In this document: positions 52,765-61,578 of the stretch, in pieces
Numbering within the stretch: the stretch's first letter is position 1
How the letters are laid out: every line of letters begins with the position of its first letter
DNA from: CBINFS01 sp966250015
GTDB lineage: Bacteria > Bacteroidota > Rhodothermia > Rhodothermales > DASSAV01
DNA: 64,000 nucleotides
Assembly: GCA_966250015.1 (NCBI GenBank)
Contig: CBINFS010000006.1
Location: forward strand, 1 to 64,000
Reading direction: 5' to 3'
Made by a program: the position numbers and the translations under genes
Notes under the pieces: generated by a model
What the model saw: only the letters and a program-made list of their open reading frames with translations
What the model was told of the DNA's origin: nothing
Databases searched by the model: none

Positions 52765-53955
52765 TCAAAGCATGAGGTTCTCGAAGAGGCCGGCAGCGCC
52801 CATGCCGCCGCCAACGCACATCGTGCAGATGCCGTAGCGTATGCCGCGCGCCTTCATCTCGTGGAGTAGGGTGGCGGTGAGCTTGGCGCCGGTGGCGCCG
52901 AGGGGGTGGCCGAGTGCAATGGCGCCGCCGTTTACGTTGACCCGGTCTTCGTCGAGCCCCACTTCCCGGATGACTGCAAGGGCCTGGGAGGCGAATGCTT
53001 CGTTGAGCTCGACGAGTCCGACGTCTTCGACCTTTAGTCCCGCTCGTTTCAGCACCTTGCGTATGGCCTCGATCGGGCCGATACCCATCAGCTCGGGCTC
53101 CACGCCGGCCAGTGCGAAGCCTGCCAGGCGCGCCATCGGCTCCACGCCGAGCTCGTTCATCAGCCGTTCGCTCAGGAGAACGCTGGCGGCGGCTCCGTCC
53201 GAGCGCTGAGAGGAGTTGCCGGCCGTGACGTGGCCGTTTGCCCTGAAAACGGCCGGCAGGCGGGCCAGCGCTTCGAGGGTCGTGTCCGGACGAGGGCCTT
53301 CGTCGGTGTCGAACAGCTTCTCTTGTCGTTTCACCGTGCCGTTTTCGAACAGGTCGTACTCGACCTTCAAGGGTACGATCTCCTCGCGGAAGCGCCCACT
53401 TTCGATCGCATCGACGGCTTTTTGGTGCGAGCGGAGGGCGAAACGGTCCTGTTCCTCCCGAGAGATGCCGTACTTTTCCGCGACGTTTTCCGCCGTGATT
53501 CCCATCGAGACGTACACGTTGGGATCGGATGAGACGGCGTCTGGATCGGGCTGGAAGAAGAAGCCGGTCATCGGGACCATACTCATGGACTCGGCGCCGC
53601 CTGCGACGACGGCGTCGGCGAAGCCCGACACGATCGCCTGGTGCGCCATGGCAATCGTTTGAAGTCCGGACGAGCAGAACCGGTTGACGGTGGCGCCGGG
53701 GATGGTGTCCGGGAGGCCGGCTTTTTGCGCGATGATCCGGCCGACGTTCATCCCCTGAGGGCCTTCAGGAAAGGCGCAACCGATCAGGACGTCGTCGATG
53801 AGCTCCGGCTCGAGCCCCTTCACCCGATTGACGGCTTCCCTGACGGCGACGGCGCCCATTTCCTCCGGGCGAAAGTGTCGGAGGGAGCCCCGGTCGGCCT
53901 TTCCGATGGCGGTTCTGACACTGCTGACGATGTATGCTCCGTTCTTCGCTTCCAT
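52765..53955 (-). CDS. fadA: Acetyl-CoA acyltransferase (thiolase)
   Basis: A 396-aa thiolase that cleaves 3-ketoacyl-CoA in the last step of beta-oxidation. The catalytic nucleophile is Cys94 (NRFCSSGLQ), the His motif is GGAIALGHPLGATG and the second Cys is in CTMCVGGGMGAAG. It is the last gene of a four-gene operon, 27 bases after the multifunctional dehydrogenase/hydratase gene. Its stop lies beside the repeat island, so the transcript probably ends there. Confidence 0.94.
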   Translation of the reverse strand: MEAKNGAYIVSSVRTAIGKADRGSLRHFRPEEMGAVAVREAVNRVKGLEPELIDDVLIGCAFPEGPQGMNVGRIIAQKAGLPDTIPGATVNRFCSSGLQTIAMAHQAIVSGFADAVVAGGAESMSMVPMTGFFFQPDPDAVSSDPNVYVSMGITAENVAEKYGISREEQDRFALRSHQKAVDAIESGRFREEIVPLKVEYDLFENGTVKRQEKLFDTDEGPRPDTTLEALARLPAVFRANGHVTAGNSSQRSDGAAASVLLSERLMNELGVEPMARLAGFALAGVEPELMGIGPIEAIRKVLKRAGLKVEDVGLVELNEAFASQALAVIREVGLDEDRVNVNGGAIALGHPLGATGAKLTATLLHEMKARGIRYGICTMCVGGGMGAAGLFENLML

Positions 53956-53982
53956 TCGGCTTTATCTACTTGTGATTGCAGG

Positions 53983-56394
53983 CTAGTTTCTCAACGGTTT
54001 ACCCGTGGTGAGCATGTGCGTGATGCGTTGCTGCGTTCGCTTATCCCCGAGCAACCGCATGAACACCTCGCGTTCGAGGTCCAGCAGGTACTGCTCGCTG
54101 ACCTCCTGAGGCGCGGACAGGTCTCCTCCCGTCATGACGTAGGCAAGCTGGAGTGCCAGATGCCGGTCGAATTCGCTGATGAACCGGCCTTCTTCGAGCT
54201 GGCGGACGCCGATTTCGAGGGCTGCGTACGTCGGCCGCCCGAGCACACGAATGCCCGTTTCCATCGGCGGGGGCAGGTATCCCTGCTCGGACAGCCGGAT
54301 GACCTCCATTTTGGCCGCGTGGAACCTACGGTTCTCGTTCATCACGATGACCGCACCGGGCGCGAGGTAACCTAACTCCTGCGCATCGACCGCACTCGTA
54401 GAAACGCGCGCCATCGCCACGTTCTCAAAAAACCGCTGGACGTAAGGCTGGATGTGACTCGGATGGGCGGTCGGGGAGAGCTCGGCAGCACGTGCCGCGA
54501 GCCGGGTGGTGCCGGTACCGGCCGGGATCAGGCCGATGCCAAGCTCGACGAGGCCAATGTAGCTCTCCGCAGCGGCTACCGGGTGCGGACACGCCATCAC
54601 CATCTCGCACCCGCCTCCAAGCACGCGCTGGTGGGTGGCGACGACGACCGGCTTGCCCGCATATCGAATCCGTTGTATGATCTGCTGGAAGGAGGCCACG
54701 AGCCTCTCGATCTGGTCGTAGCTCCCGGACGCCGCCAGCATGGCGACCTCCCCGAGGTTCGCGCCGACGGAGAAGTTTTTTCCTTCATTGCCGATCACGA
54801 GGCCTCGGAGGTCCGGATCGTTTTCGATACGTTCGATGGCCTCCACTAGCCCCGACATGACGTCCCTTCCCAGCGTGTTCGCCTTTGAGCGGAACTCGTA
54901 GAGCGCCACGCCGTCGCCGAGATCCAGCAGGGCGGCTTCTTTGTTTTGCCAGATCGTTCTGTCAGGATGCCGGCGGATGGCGGTAAGTGAGATTTCGTCT
55001 GACGGCCGGTCGTCGGGGACGTATCGCTCTTCCGTCGGGACGTAGACTGTATTTTCACCGTCCTTTTCGACGTAGAACCTGTCGTGGCCGGCTTCGCGCA
55101 TGGTGTCGATCCAGCCGGGAAGCTGGATGCCGCTCGCCTTCATGTCTTGCACGACCCGCTCGAAGCCGAGCGCGTCCCAGATCTCGAAGGGACCTTTTTC
55201 CCAACCGAAACCCCACCGGATGGCGCGGTCGACGTCGGCGGGGTCGTCGCTGATCTCCGGAATCCGGCGTGCGGAGTAGCCAAGCAGGTCGAGGGTTGTC
55301 TCCCGGAAAAACTGCCCGGCGCGGCCCGTGTCTTCGTAGAGCGCGCGCAGACGCTCGTCGAGCGACAGCTTCTGCAAATCGTCCAGCCCTTCGAGCTGCA
55401 CGGGTGCGGGCGCTTCGTAGGCACCGGTGTTCGGGTTGATCGAGAGGATTTCCTTGCCCTCTTTTTTGTAAAACCCCGCTCCCGTTTTTTCACCCAGTGT
55501 GCCGGTCTGAACGAGCTTCAGGAGGACTTCCGGGACAGTGAAAACGTCGCGGCTCTCGTCCTCGGGGATCTTTTCGTAGAGGTTTTGGGCGACGTGGGTC
55601 AGGACGTCGAGCCCGACGAGGTCGGCCGTGCGGAACGTGGCGGACTTCGGCCTCCCCACGAGCGGACCGGTCAGGGTGTCGATTTCTTCGATGGTGTACC
55701 GGCTGTCGGTGAAGAACGACATAGCCCGCATCATCCCGTAGACGCCGATCCGGTTGCCAATGAAGTACGGCCTGTCCTTTGCGACGACGATGCCCTTACC
55801 GAGGTGGACGCGGCCGAACCAGGCGACCCGCTCGAGCACGTCGGTGTCCGTGTGTACGGTCGGAATCAGCTCGAGCAGCCTGAGGTATCGAGGCGGGTTG
55901 AAGAAGTGGGTGCCCAGGAACCTTGCACGGAACGATTCCGAGCGCCCTTCGACGATCTCCGCGATCGGGAGTCCGCTCGTGTTCGTCGATACGATGGCGT
56001 CTTCGCTGGCCACCTGCTCGATGCGTTCGGCCATCTGGCGCTTGACGTCCACCTTTTCGACGACGGCCTCTACGATCCAGTCCGCATCGCGCAGGCGGTC
56101 GAAGTGGTCGTCGAAATTCCCGGTCCGGATACGCTTTGTCGCTTTTTTTGAGAAGAACGGGTCGGGTTTGGCCTTCAGGGCCGATTGAAGACCCTTTTCG
56201 ACGATCGCGTTTGGGTTAGCTCCGTCCTTCGCGGCGACATCGAGCAGCTCGACCTCGAGGCCGGCGTTTGCGAAGTGGGCGGCGATCTGCGCGCCCATCG
56301 TACCGGCGCCGAGCACCGCAACCTTTCGGAAGGGTTTGAACGCGTTTGCACCCGTCCCGGACCGTGTCCGGGTTTTATCTACGGCAGTTTCCAT
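53983..56394 (-). CDS. 3-hydroxyacyl-CoA dehydrogenase/enoyl-CoA hydratase, FadN-like order
   Basis: An 803-aa two-function enzyme for the middle steps of beta-oxidation. The 3-hydroxyacyl-CoA dehydrogenase comes first (GAGTMGAQIAAHFANAG near 29; STNTSGLPI; HFFNPPRYLRLLELI; GNRIGVYGMM). The crotonase-like hydratase follows (about 480-720; NEGKNFSVGANLGEVAMLA; GGGCEMVMACPHPVAAAESYIGLVELGIGLIPAGTG). This order, dehydrogenase before hydratase, is that of FadN-type proteins, opposite to proteobacterial FadB. It lies 33 bases after the acyl-CoA dehydrogenase gene. Confidence 0.92.
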   Translation of the reverse strand: METAVDKTRTRSGTGANAFKPFRKVAVLGAGTMGAQIAAHFANAGLEVELLDVAAKDGANPNAIVEKGLQSALKAKPDPFFSKKATKRIRTGNFDDHFDRLRDADWIVEAVVEKVDVKRQMAERIEQVASEDAIVSTNTSGLPIAEIVEGRSESFRARFLGTHFFNPPRYLRLLELIPTVHTDTDVLERVAWFGRVHLGKGIVVAKDRPYFIGNRIGVYGMMRAMSFFTDSRYTIEEIDTLTGPLVGRPKSATFRTADLVGLDVLTHVAQNLYEKIPEDESRDVFTVPEVLLKLVQTGTLGEKTGAGFYKKEGKEILSINPNTGAYEAPAPVQLEGLDDLQKLSLDERLRALYEDTGRAGQFFRETTLDLLGYSARRIPEISDDPADVDRAIRWGFGWEKGPFEIWDALGFERVVQDMKASGIQLPGWIDTMREAGHDRFYVEKDGENTVYVPTEERYVPDDRPSDEISLTAIRRHPDRTIWQNKEAALLDLGDGVALYEFRSKANTLGRDVMSGLVEAIERIENDPDLRGLVIGNEGKNFSVGANLGEVAMLAASGSYDQIERLVASFQQIIQRIRYAGKPVVVATHQRVLGGGCEMVMACPHPVAAAESYIGLVELGIGLIPAGTGTTRLAARAAELSPTAHPSHIQPYVQRFFENVAMARVSTSAVDAQELGYLAPGAVIVMNENRRFHAAKMEVIRLSEQGYLPPPMETGIRVLGRPTYAALEIGVRQLEEGRFISEFDRHLALQLAYVMTGGDLSAPQEVSEQYLLDLEREVFMRLLGDKRTQQRITHMLTTGKPLRN

Positions 56395-56427
56395 GCGAAT
56401 ACGAGATTGAATATTGAAAACGGAGAA

Positions 56428-57795
56428 TCAAACAAATGCGCTCTCGCCGGTGATGGCGCGGCCGACGACGAGTGCGTTGATCTCGTTCGTACCCTCGTAC
56501 GAGTAGATGGCCTCGGCATCGGCGAAGAAACGGGCGACGCCGTACTCGACGAGCAGGCCGTTCCCGCCGAAGAGGTCGCGGGCGGTCGCCACGACCTCAC
56601 GGCAACGGGCAGCGGCAAACATCTTGGCGAGCGAGGCGTGCTCGTCGCGCATCTGCCCTGCGTCCTGCATCTGGGAGAGGCGCAGGCACATCGTCTGCAT
56701 GGCGGTCAGGCTGCCCAGCATCTCGGCGAGCTTGTTTTGAATGAGCTGGAAGGAGGCGATTGGCCTGCCGAACTGCTCACGCTCGCGGGCATACTTGAGG
56801 GCGAGCTCGTAGGCGCCCATCGCACACCCGACCGAGATCCACGCCACGCCAGCGCGCGTAGCCCGGAGGACGTCCGCCACGGTGCGCCACGAACGGACGT
56901 TCGCCAGTCGGTCGGATTCGGGTATGCGGCAGTCAGAGAGGGTGATCAGGCCATTCTGGACAATGCGCAGGGCGATCTTGTTGGGAATCTTTTCGACCTT
57001 GTAGCCCGGGTTGTCGGTCCGCAGGATGAAGCCCTGGACGTGGCCTGTTTCTTCCTCTCTCGCCCAGACGACGACGAAGTCGGCGAAGGTGGCGTTGCCG
57101 ATCCACTTTTTCTGGCCGTTCAGCACCCAGGTGTCGCCTTCGCGTCGGCAAGTCATGGTGAGCCCACCAGCGACGGCGGAGCCCACTTCCGGCTCGGTGA
57201 GGCCGAAGGCGCCGATAGCGTCGAAGCTGAGGATGCGGGGGATCCATTCCTTTTTTTGCTCGTCTGACCCGCCCAGCAAAATCGACCAGAGCGCGAGGCC
57301 GAGCTGGATGCCGTAGAAGGTGGAGACCGAAACGTCGACCCGCGCCATCTCCATCGAGATGATCCCTTCGAGCACCGACGCGCCTTCTACACGCGTACCA
57401 TCGTGTCCCCAGACCTCCTTCGCCAGGTCGAGCGCCCGGAACTTGTCGACAATCTGGTGGGGGAACTCCTCACGCGCCCAATACCCGTCGACGAGCGGCC
57501 GGATCTCCTCCTCCATGAAGGCGCGAACTTTTCTCCGGACGGCGTCCTGGTGTTCGGTCAGCAAGCCGAAGAGGCCGTAGAAGTCGCTGTCGATCGGCGG
57601 GGCTTCGTGTTTTTTGCCGTTTCCACGGTTTTTCAGCATCTGCGTCATCTTGGCGAGCGTCGCTTCGTCCATCTGTGACACGAGCCCGATCAGCTCGCCG
57701 AGATCGACCTTTTCGGCGAGCTTCATCACTTTATCAACGTCCATCTTCTGGGCGAGCTGCATCAGCCTGCCCATCTGTTCAAAATCCATCGCCAT
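56428..57795 (-). CDS. Acyl-CoA dehydrogenase with N-terminal helical extension
   Basis: A 455-aa flavoenzyme catalysing the first oxidation of acyl-CoA. The core starts near 75 (YGLFGLLTEHQDAVRRKVRAFMEEEI). FAD-binding segments are FGLTEPEVGSAVAGGLTMT and WVLNGQKKWIGN, and the catalytic Glu is in YSYEGTNEIN; these resemble the glutaryl-CoA dehydrogenase group. Residues 1-70 (MGRLMQLAQKMDVDKVMKLAEKV..., QMDEATLAKMTQMLKN) are an added charged-helical segment not usual in the family. It lies 42 bases after the acyl-CoA ligase gene. Confidence 0.9.
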   Translation of the reverse strand: MAMDFEQMGRLMQLAQKMDVDKVMKLAEKVDLGELIGLVSQMDEATLAKMTQMLKNRGNGKKHEAPPIDSDFYGLFGLLTEHQDAVRRKVRAFMEEEIRPLVDGYWAREEFPHQIVDKFRALDLAKEVWGHDGTRVEGASVLEGIISMEMARVDVSVSTFYGIQLGLALWSILLGGSDEQKKEWIPRILSFDAIGAFGLTEPEVGSAVAGGLTMTCRREGDTWVLNGQKKWIGNATFADFVVVWAREEETGHVQGFILRTDNPGYKVEKIPNKIALRIVQNGLITLSDCRIPESDRLANVRSWRTVADVLRATRAGVAWISVGCAMGAYELALKYAREREQFGRPIASFQLIQNKLAEMLGSLTAMQTMCLRLSQMQDAGQMRDEHASLAKMFAAARCREVVATARDLFGGNGLLVEYGVARFFADAEAIYSYEGTNEINALVVGRAITGESAFV

Positions 57796-57837
57796 GGTTC
57801 GTACGCTCCGTTTGTCTGATGAGAGGATAGGGAAGGG

Positions 57838-59724
57838 TCAGGCTGGCTGCATCTTCTGGTCGCGTTCGGTCGACTCGTAAAGCGCCTTGATCTGCTCGTC
57901 GTACTGCTCGATCACCTTCGACCGCCGCACTTTGAAGGTTGGGGTGAGCGCTCCACTTTCGACGTTCAAGTCTTCGGGGATCAGGACGAAGTGTTTGATT
58001 TGCGACCACTGGTCGATGCCCTCGTTGGCTTCGTCCACTAGCGCCTGAAACTTCGCCTTGATCTCAGGCCGATCGAGCAGGGCTTCGACGGGTAGTTTCG
58101 GGTCGAGTCCCTCGGAGTTTGCGAGCTCCCGGACTTTTTCAAGGTTGGGAAAGATCAGGGCTGCACAGAACTTGTACCCCGAGCCGACGACGAGGGCCTG
58201 CTCGATGAGAGGATCGCGCGTCAGGCGGGTTTCCAGCACCTGAGGGATCACGTACTTCCCGGTCGAGAGCTTGAAGAGGTCCTTCTTCCGGTCGGTAATC
58301 CGAAGGAATCCCTCCGGTGTGATTTCGCCAATGTCGCCCGTATGGAACCAGCCCTCGTCGTCGATGACCTGTCCCGTTTTGACGGGCTCCTTGTAGTAGC
58401 CCATCATGACGTGTGGCCCCCGGGTGAGGATTTCACCGTCGTCCGCAAGCTTCACTTCGACGTGGGGGAGGGGCTGACCAACGGTGCCTGCCCGATTCCG
58501 CCTGGGACGATTGAACGTGATGACGGGGCTTGTCTCGGTGAGGCCGTAGCCCTGGAGGATCGTGATTCCAGCCGCGGCAAAAATATTGGCGAGTTCAGGG
58601 TTGAGTGCGGCGCCACCAGCGATGATGTATCGCACCCGCCCGCCGAGTGCTTCGCGCCACTTCGCGTAGACCAGCTTGTCCGCCAGCTTGAGCTGAACGC
58701 GATAGAATCCCTCCGGCTCCTTACCGAGCTCGTACTTACGGGCGAGGTCGAGCGCCCACTCGAGGAGGTGTTTTTTCGGTCCGGTCATCGAAGAGGCTTT
58801 TTCGAGGATACGATTGTACACCTTTTCGATGACGCGGGGTACGGAGGCGAACACTGTGGGCTGGACGCGCTGAAGCTCACGGCTGAGGTCGTCCGGGCGG
58901 GTGAAGTAGACGCTCGTACCGTACGCCAGGTATCCATAGTTGAGCGCCCTGGCAAACACGTGGGAGAGGGGCAGGAAGGACAGGGCAACCTCTCCGTCGG
59001 GCCCCGGCCGGTAATCCCCAAGCTCCGAGAAAGCGGTGAGGGCGTTGAACGTCAGGTTTTCATGGCTCAACATGACGCCCTTGGGGTCGCCGGTCGTTCC
59101 GCTGGTATAGATAATTGTCGCCAGGTCCTGGGGCTCGATTTGCTCGCTCTTCATGTGGATGAAAAAAGGATCAGCATCGAGCGTGGGCCTTCCGAACTGC
59201 CGAACCTCATTCAAGGAATGAAAACGAATGTTGGAGTTAGCGAACTCGACCTTCAGATGATCCTTGTTCCGGGCATAGATGATGGTCTGGACCGAGGGCA
59301 GGACGGGCAGGAACGACCCCAGCGTGTCGATCTGTGACGCATCAGACAGGACGATGCACTTCGCCTCCGAATGTTTTACGATGTAGAAAATCGACTCCGG
59401 GGCGTGGGTGAGGTAGATGGGCACGTCGACCAGTCCAATGAGCAGGCAGCCCATGTCGACGAGGGCGAAGTGGACGTCGCTCTCCATGAGCATCACGACG
59501 CGGTCGCCTTTTTGCAGGCCGAGGCTCATCAATCCGGCCGCAATTTCTTCCGACTGTTCGCGGAAGGCGTCGGTTGACCAGGACCGCCACTCCAGGGGGT
59601 CCGGGTGGTTGAAGGCGCAGGGATTGGGGTAACGTACGCTCACTTCGTAAAGCAGGGAAGGCAGCGTCTTGCCGAGGACGGCGTCACCCGAATCCTGTGG
59701 GGCTGTAAGGATTTGTTCACGCAT
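57838..59724 (-). CDS. fadD: Long-chain acyl-CoA synthetase (AMP-forming)
   Basis: A 628-aa ligase that activates long-chain fatty acids for beta-oxidation. The AMP-binding signature is IIYTSGTTGDPKGVMLSHENL, followed by the GYGLTETSPVITFN pocket and GWFHTGDIGEITPEGFLRITDRKKDLFKLSTGKYV. The C-terminal alpha-helical part is complete. ATG 59724 has a GAGGG ribosome-binding site; a GTG at 59742 is the alternative. It leads the operon: ligase, dehydrogenase, FadN-like enzyme and thiolase. Confidence 0.93.
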   Translation of the reverse strand: MREQILTAPQDSGDAVLGKTLPSLLYEVSVRYPNPCAFNHPDPLEWRSWSTDAFREQSEEIAAGLMSLGLQKGDRVVMLMESDVHFALVDMGCLLIGLVDVPIYLTHAPESIFYIVKHSEAKCIVLSDASQIDTLGSFLPVLPSVQTIIYARNKDHLKVEFANSNIRFHSLNEVRQFGRPTLDADPFFIHMKSEQIEPQDLATIIYTSGTTGDPKGVMLSHENLTFNALTAFSELGDYRPGPDGEVALSFLPLSHVFARALNYGYLAYGTSVYFTRPDDLSRELQRVQPTVFASVPRVIEKVYNRILEKASSMTGPKKHLLEWALDLARKYELGKEPEGFYRVQLKLADKLVYAKWREALGGRVRYIIAGGAALNPELANIFAAAGITILQGYGLTETSPVITFNRPRRNRAGTVGQPLPHVEVKLADDGEILTRGPHVMMGYYKEPVKTGQVIDDEGWFHTGDIGEITPEGFLRITDRKKDLFKLSTGKYVIPQVLETRLTRDPLIEQALVVGSGYKFCAALIFPNLEKVRELANSEGLDPKLPVEALLDRPEIKAKFQALVDEANEGIDQWSQIKHFVLIPEDLNVESGALTPTFKVRRSKVIEQYDEQIKALYESTERDQKMQPA

Positions 59725-60027
59725 GGCTTCGACCCTCGTCACGTTTATTCATCAATTGGTAGCGCTTCCAGCGCCTTTTCCAAGAGCGCAGACGCCTACC
59801 AGTAATTATTACTACATCAACTACCCCTGATGGAACAAGTGATTTGCCGTTGGGATGTGCAGTATGTGTAAGTATACAAGAAGGTTACACGGAAAGGCTG
59901 CGAAGGCAACAAAAAGCCCCCTTAGGCGACGGTCTTACGGTGCGTCCGCCAAAGGAGGCAAAGGGGAAAGCGTTTGTATTGGAGACCAGCTATATATTCA
60001 GCATGGAGGTATGCAACCTGAAACCCG
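59725..60027. other. Intergenic region upstream of the beta-oxidation operon
   Basis: Region of about 300 bases that should hold the operon promoter. No gene-like ORF is seen; the short frames at 59844-60059 lack a ribosome-binding site and protein-like composition. I cannot see a FadR-type or other operator with confidence. Confidence 0.35.
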
Positions 60028-60300
60028 TTATCTTCGGGCGAAGAAGTAGTAGAGGATGACGCCGAGGATCGGGAAGAAGATGATGAGGAGAGCCCAGAGG
60101 ACCTTGTCGCCTGTGCTGCGGGAGCTGCCGGCTAGCTCGATCAGGGCGATGACGTCCAGGATGACGATTACGACGCCGCAGCAACTTAGCGACCAGAAGT
60201 TGGAGATCCGTTCGAACAGGTTCGGGCCACATCCCGCCAGTAGCAGGGTGGACACGAGGGCAAGGCCGATGGTGAGCAGTGTATTTTTTCGTTGTTCCAT
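60028..60300 (-). CDS. PLDc_N-domain small membrane protein with lipobox
   Basis: A 90-aa protein. The N-terminal hydrophobic segment ends in LAGC (Cys24), so it may be a lipoprotein. Two further hydrophobic segments follow: VVIVILDVIALIELAG (about 40-56) and VLWALLIIFFPILGVILYYFFA (about 66-88). The pattern ALIELAGS...KVLWALLIIFFPILGVILYYFF matches the PLDc_N small membrane domain. ATG 60300 is preferred over ATG 60324. Confidence 0.7.
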   Translation of the reverse strand: MEQRKNTLLTIGLALVSTLLLAGCGPNLFERISNFWSLSCCGVVIVILDVIALIELAGSSRSTGDKVLWALLIIFFPILGVILYYFFARR

Positions 60301-60509
60301 GTCGTTTCGGGGATGGCGGTTCAACTAGAACACACGGTGGAAACGGGCGAGGTCTGGTCCGGTCGGTGAGGTGAACCGTTCCGGAAAGCTTTGTATCCGC
60401 CTCTACGTAGGTTTTTCGCAGGGGTTACAAATGAGGGAGGCGGAACCGGTCCGAGTGGTTCACGTTCGAAGGGCCGAAAAACAGCCTGACTATTATTTAA
60501 TAATGACTT

Positions 60510-60540
60510 CGGAAGGCTCCAGTATCCTTCCGGGTTTTTC
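60510..60540 (+). terminator. Terminator-like hairpin just before dusB
   Basis: CGGAAGG (60510-60516) pairs with CCTTCCG (60526-60532), then GGTTTTTC. It ends only about six bases before the dusB start codon, where it would stop transcription entering the gene or act as an attenuator. No upstream plus-strand gene needs it, so its role is not evident. Confidence 0.5.
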
Positions 60541-60546
60541 GTTTCG

Positions 60547-61578
60547 ATGCAGATAGGTCCCATAGATCTCGGTTACCGGCCTCTTCTCCTAGCGCCCATG
60601 GAGGACGTGACCGATCCGCCGTTTCGCCTGATCTGCAAGCGATACGGCGCGGACCTGGTGTTTACGGAGTTCATCTCGTCGGGCGGCCTTCTGTACGAAT
60701 CCGATGGTTCGCATAAGAAGCTGGACATTTACGACGAGGAGCGGCCGGTCGGCATCCAGATCTTTGGAGGGGACGTCGAACAGGTTCGCGAGGCCACCCG
60801 AATTGTGGATGCAGCCAACCCGGACATTATCGACATCAACTTCGGCTGCCCGGTAAAAAAGGTGGTCTGTAAGGATGGGGGCGCCGGGATCCTGCGGAAC
60901 CTGCCCAAGATGAAGGCCATCACCGAGGCGGTGGTGGCGTCTGCAACGCGGCCAGTGACGGTTAAGACCCGGCTCGGCTGGAGCGACGAGACGATCCAGA
61001 TCCTCGAAGTGGCGCGAATGCTGGAGGACGTCGGCGTACAGGCGCTTACGGTGCACGCCCGGACGCGTTCGCAGATGTACCGTGGTGAGGCGCGATGGGA
61101 CTGGCTACGGCGAATCAAGGACGAGGCCGGACTCAGCATTCCACTCATCGGCAACGGCGATGCGACTACACCGGAGAAGGTCCGGCAGATGTTTGAGGAA
61201 ACCGGTGTGGATGCCGTGATGATCGGTCGCGGGGCTATTGGGAACCCCTGGATCTTCCGTGACACGAAGGCCTACATGGAGACGGGCGAGGTTCCGCCGC
61301 CGCCCACGTGGGAGGAACGTGTCAGCGTTGTTGCGGAGCACCTCACCCTCAAGTGTGAGTGGCTCGGGGAGCACCGGGGAACGCTTGAAATGCGCCGTAT
61401 GTACGGGGGCTACTTCAAAGGCTTCCGGAATGCGAGCAGGCTTCGACAGCTCATCATCAAAGAACCCACACGCGACGGCGTACTGGAAATCTTGCTGAAC
61501 TTCAGGGAGGACGAGCCGGAAACACAGGTCTTCGTTCCGGCAGCCGTTGCGAGGCCGGCTCAGCTTCCGGTCACCTGA
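60547..61578 (+). CDS. dusB: tRNA-dihydrouridine synthase
   Basis: A 343-aa flavoenzyme that reduces uridines in the tRNA D-arm. The FMN-barrel motif LAPMEDVTDPPFR (15-27), catalytic Cys101 in INFGCPVKK, and TVHARTRSQMY and GNGDATTPEKV are present. The length and the KGFRNASRLRQLI C-terminal helix are of the DusB/Dus family. No ribosome-binding site is visible before ATG 60547 because a terminator-like hairpin occupies that position. The 3' end overlaps the convergent DUF445 gene by 19 bases. Confidence 0.93.
   Translation: MQIGPIDLGYRPLLLAPMEDVTDPPFRLICKRYGADLVFTEFISSGGLLYESDGSHKKLDIYDEERPVGIQIFGGDVEQVREATRIVDAANPDIIDINFGCPVKKVVCKDGGAGILRNLPKMKAITEAVVASATRPVTVKTRLGWSDETIQILEVARMLEDVGVQALTVHARTRSQMYRGEARWDWLRRIKDEAGLSIPLIGNGDATTPEKVRQMFEETGVDAVMIGRGAIGNPWIFRDTKAYMETGEVPPPPTWEERVSVVAEHLTLKCEWLGEHRGTLEMRRMYGGYFKGFRNASRLRQLIIKEPTRDGVLEILLNFREDEPETQVFVPAAVARPAQLPVT

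Noticed and set aside
59844..60059. Short plus-strand ORFs between the beta-oxidation operon and the PLDc_N gene
   Set aside because: Overlap each other in different frames, no ribosome-binding site and no protein-like pattern.
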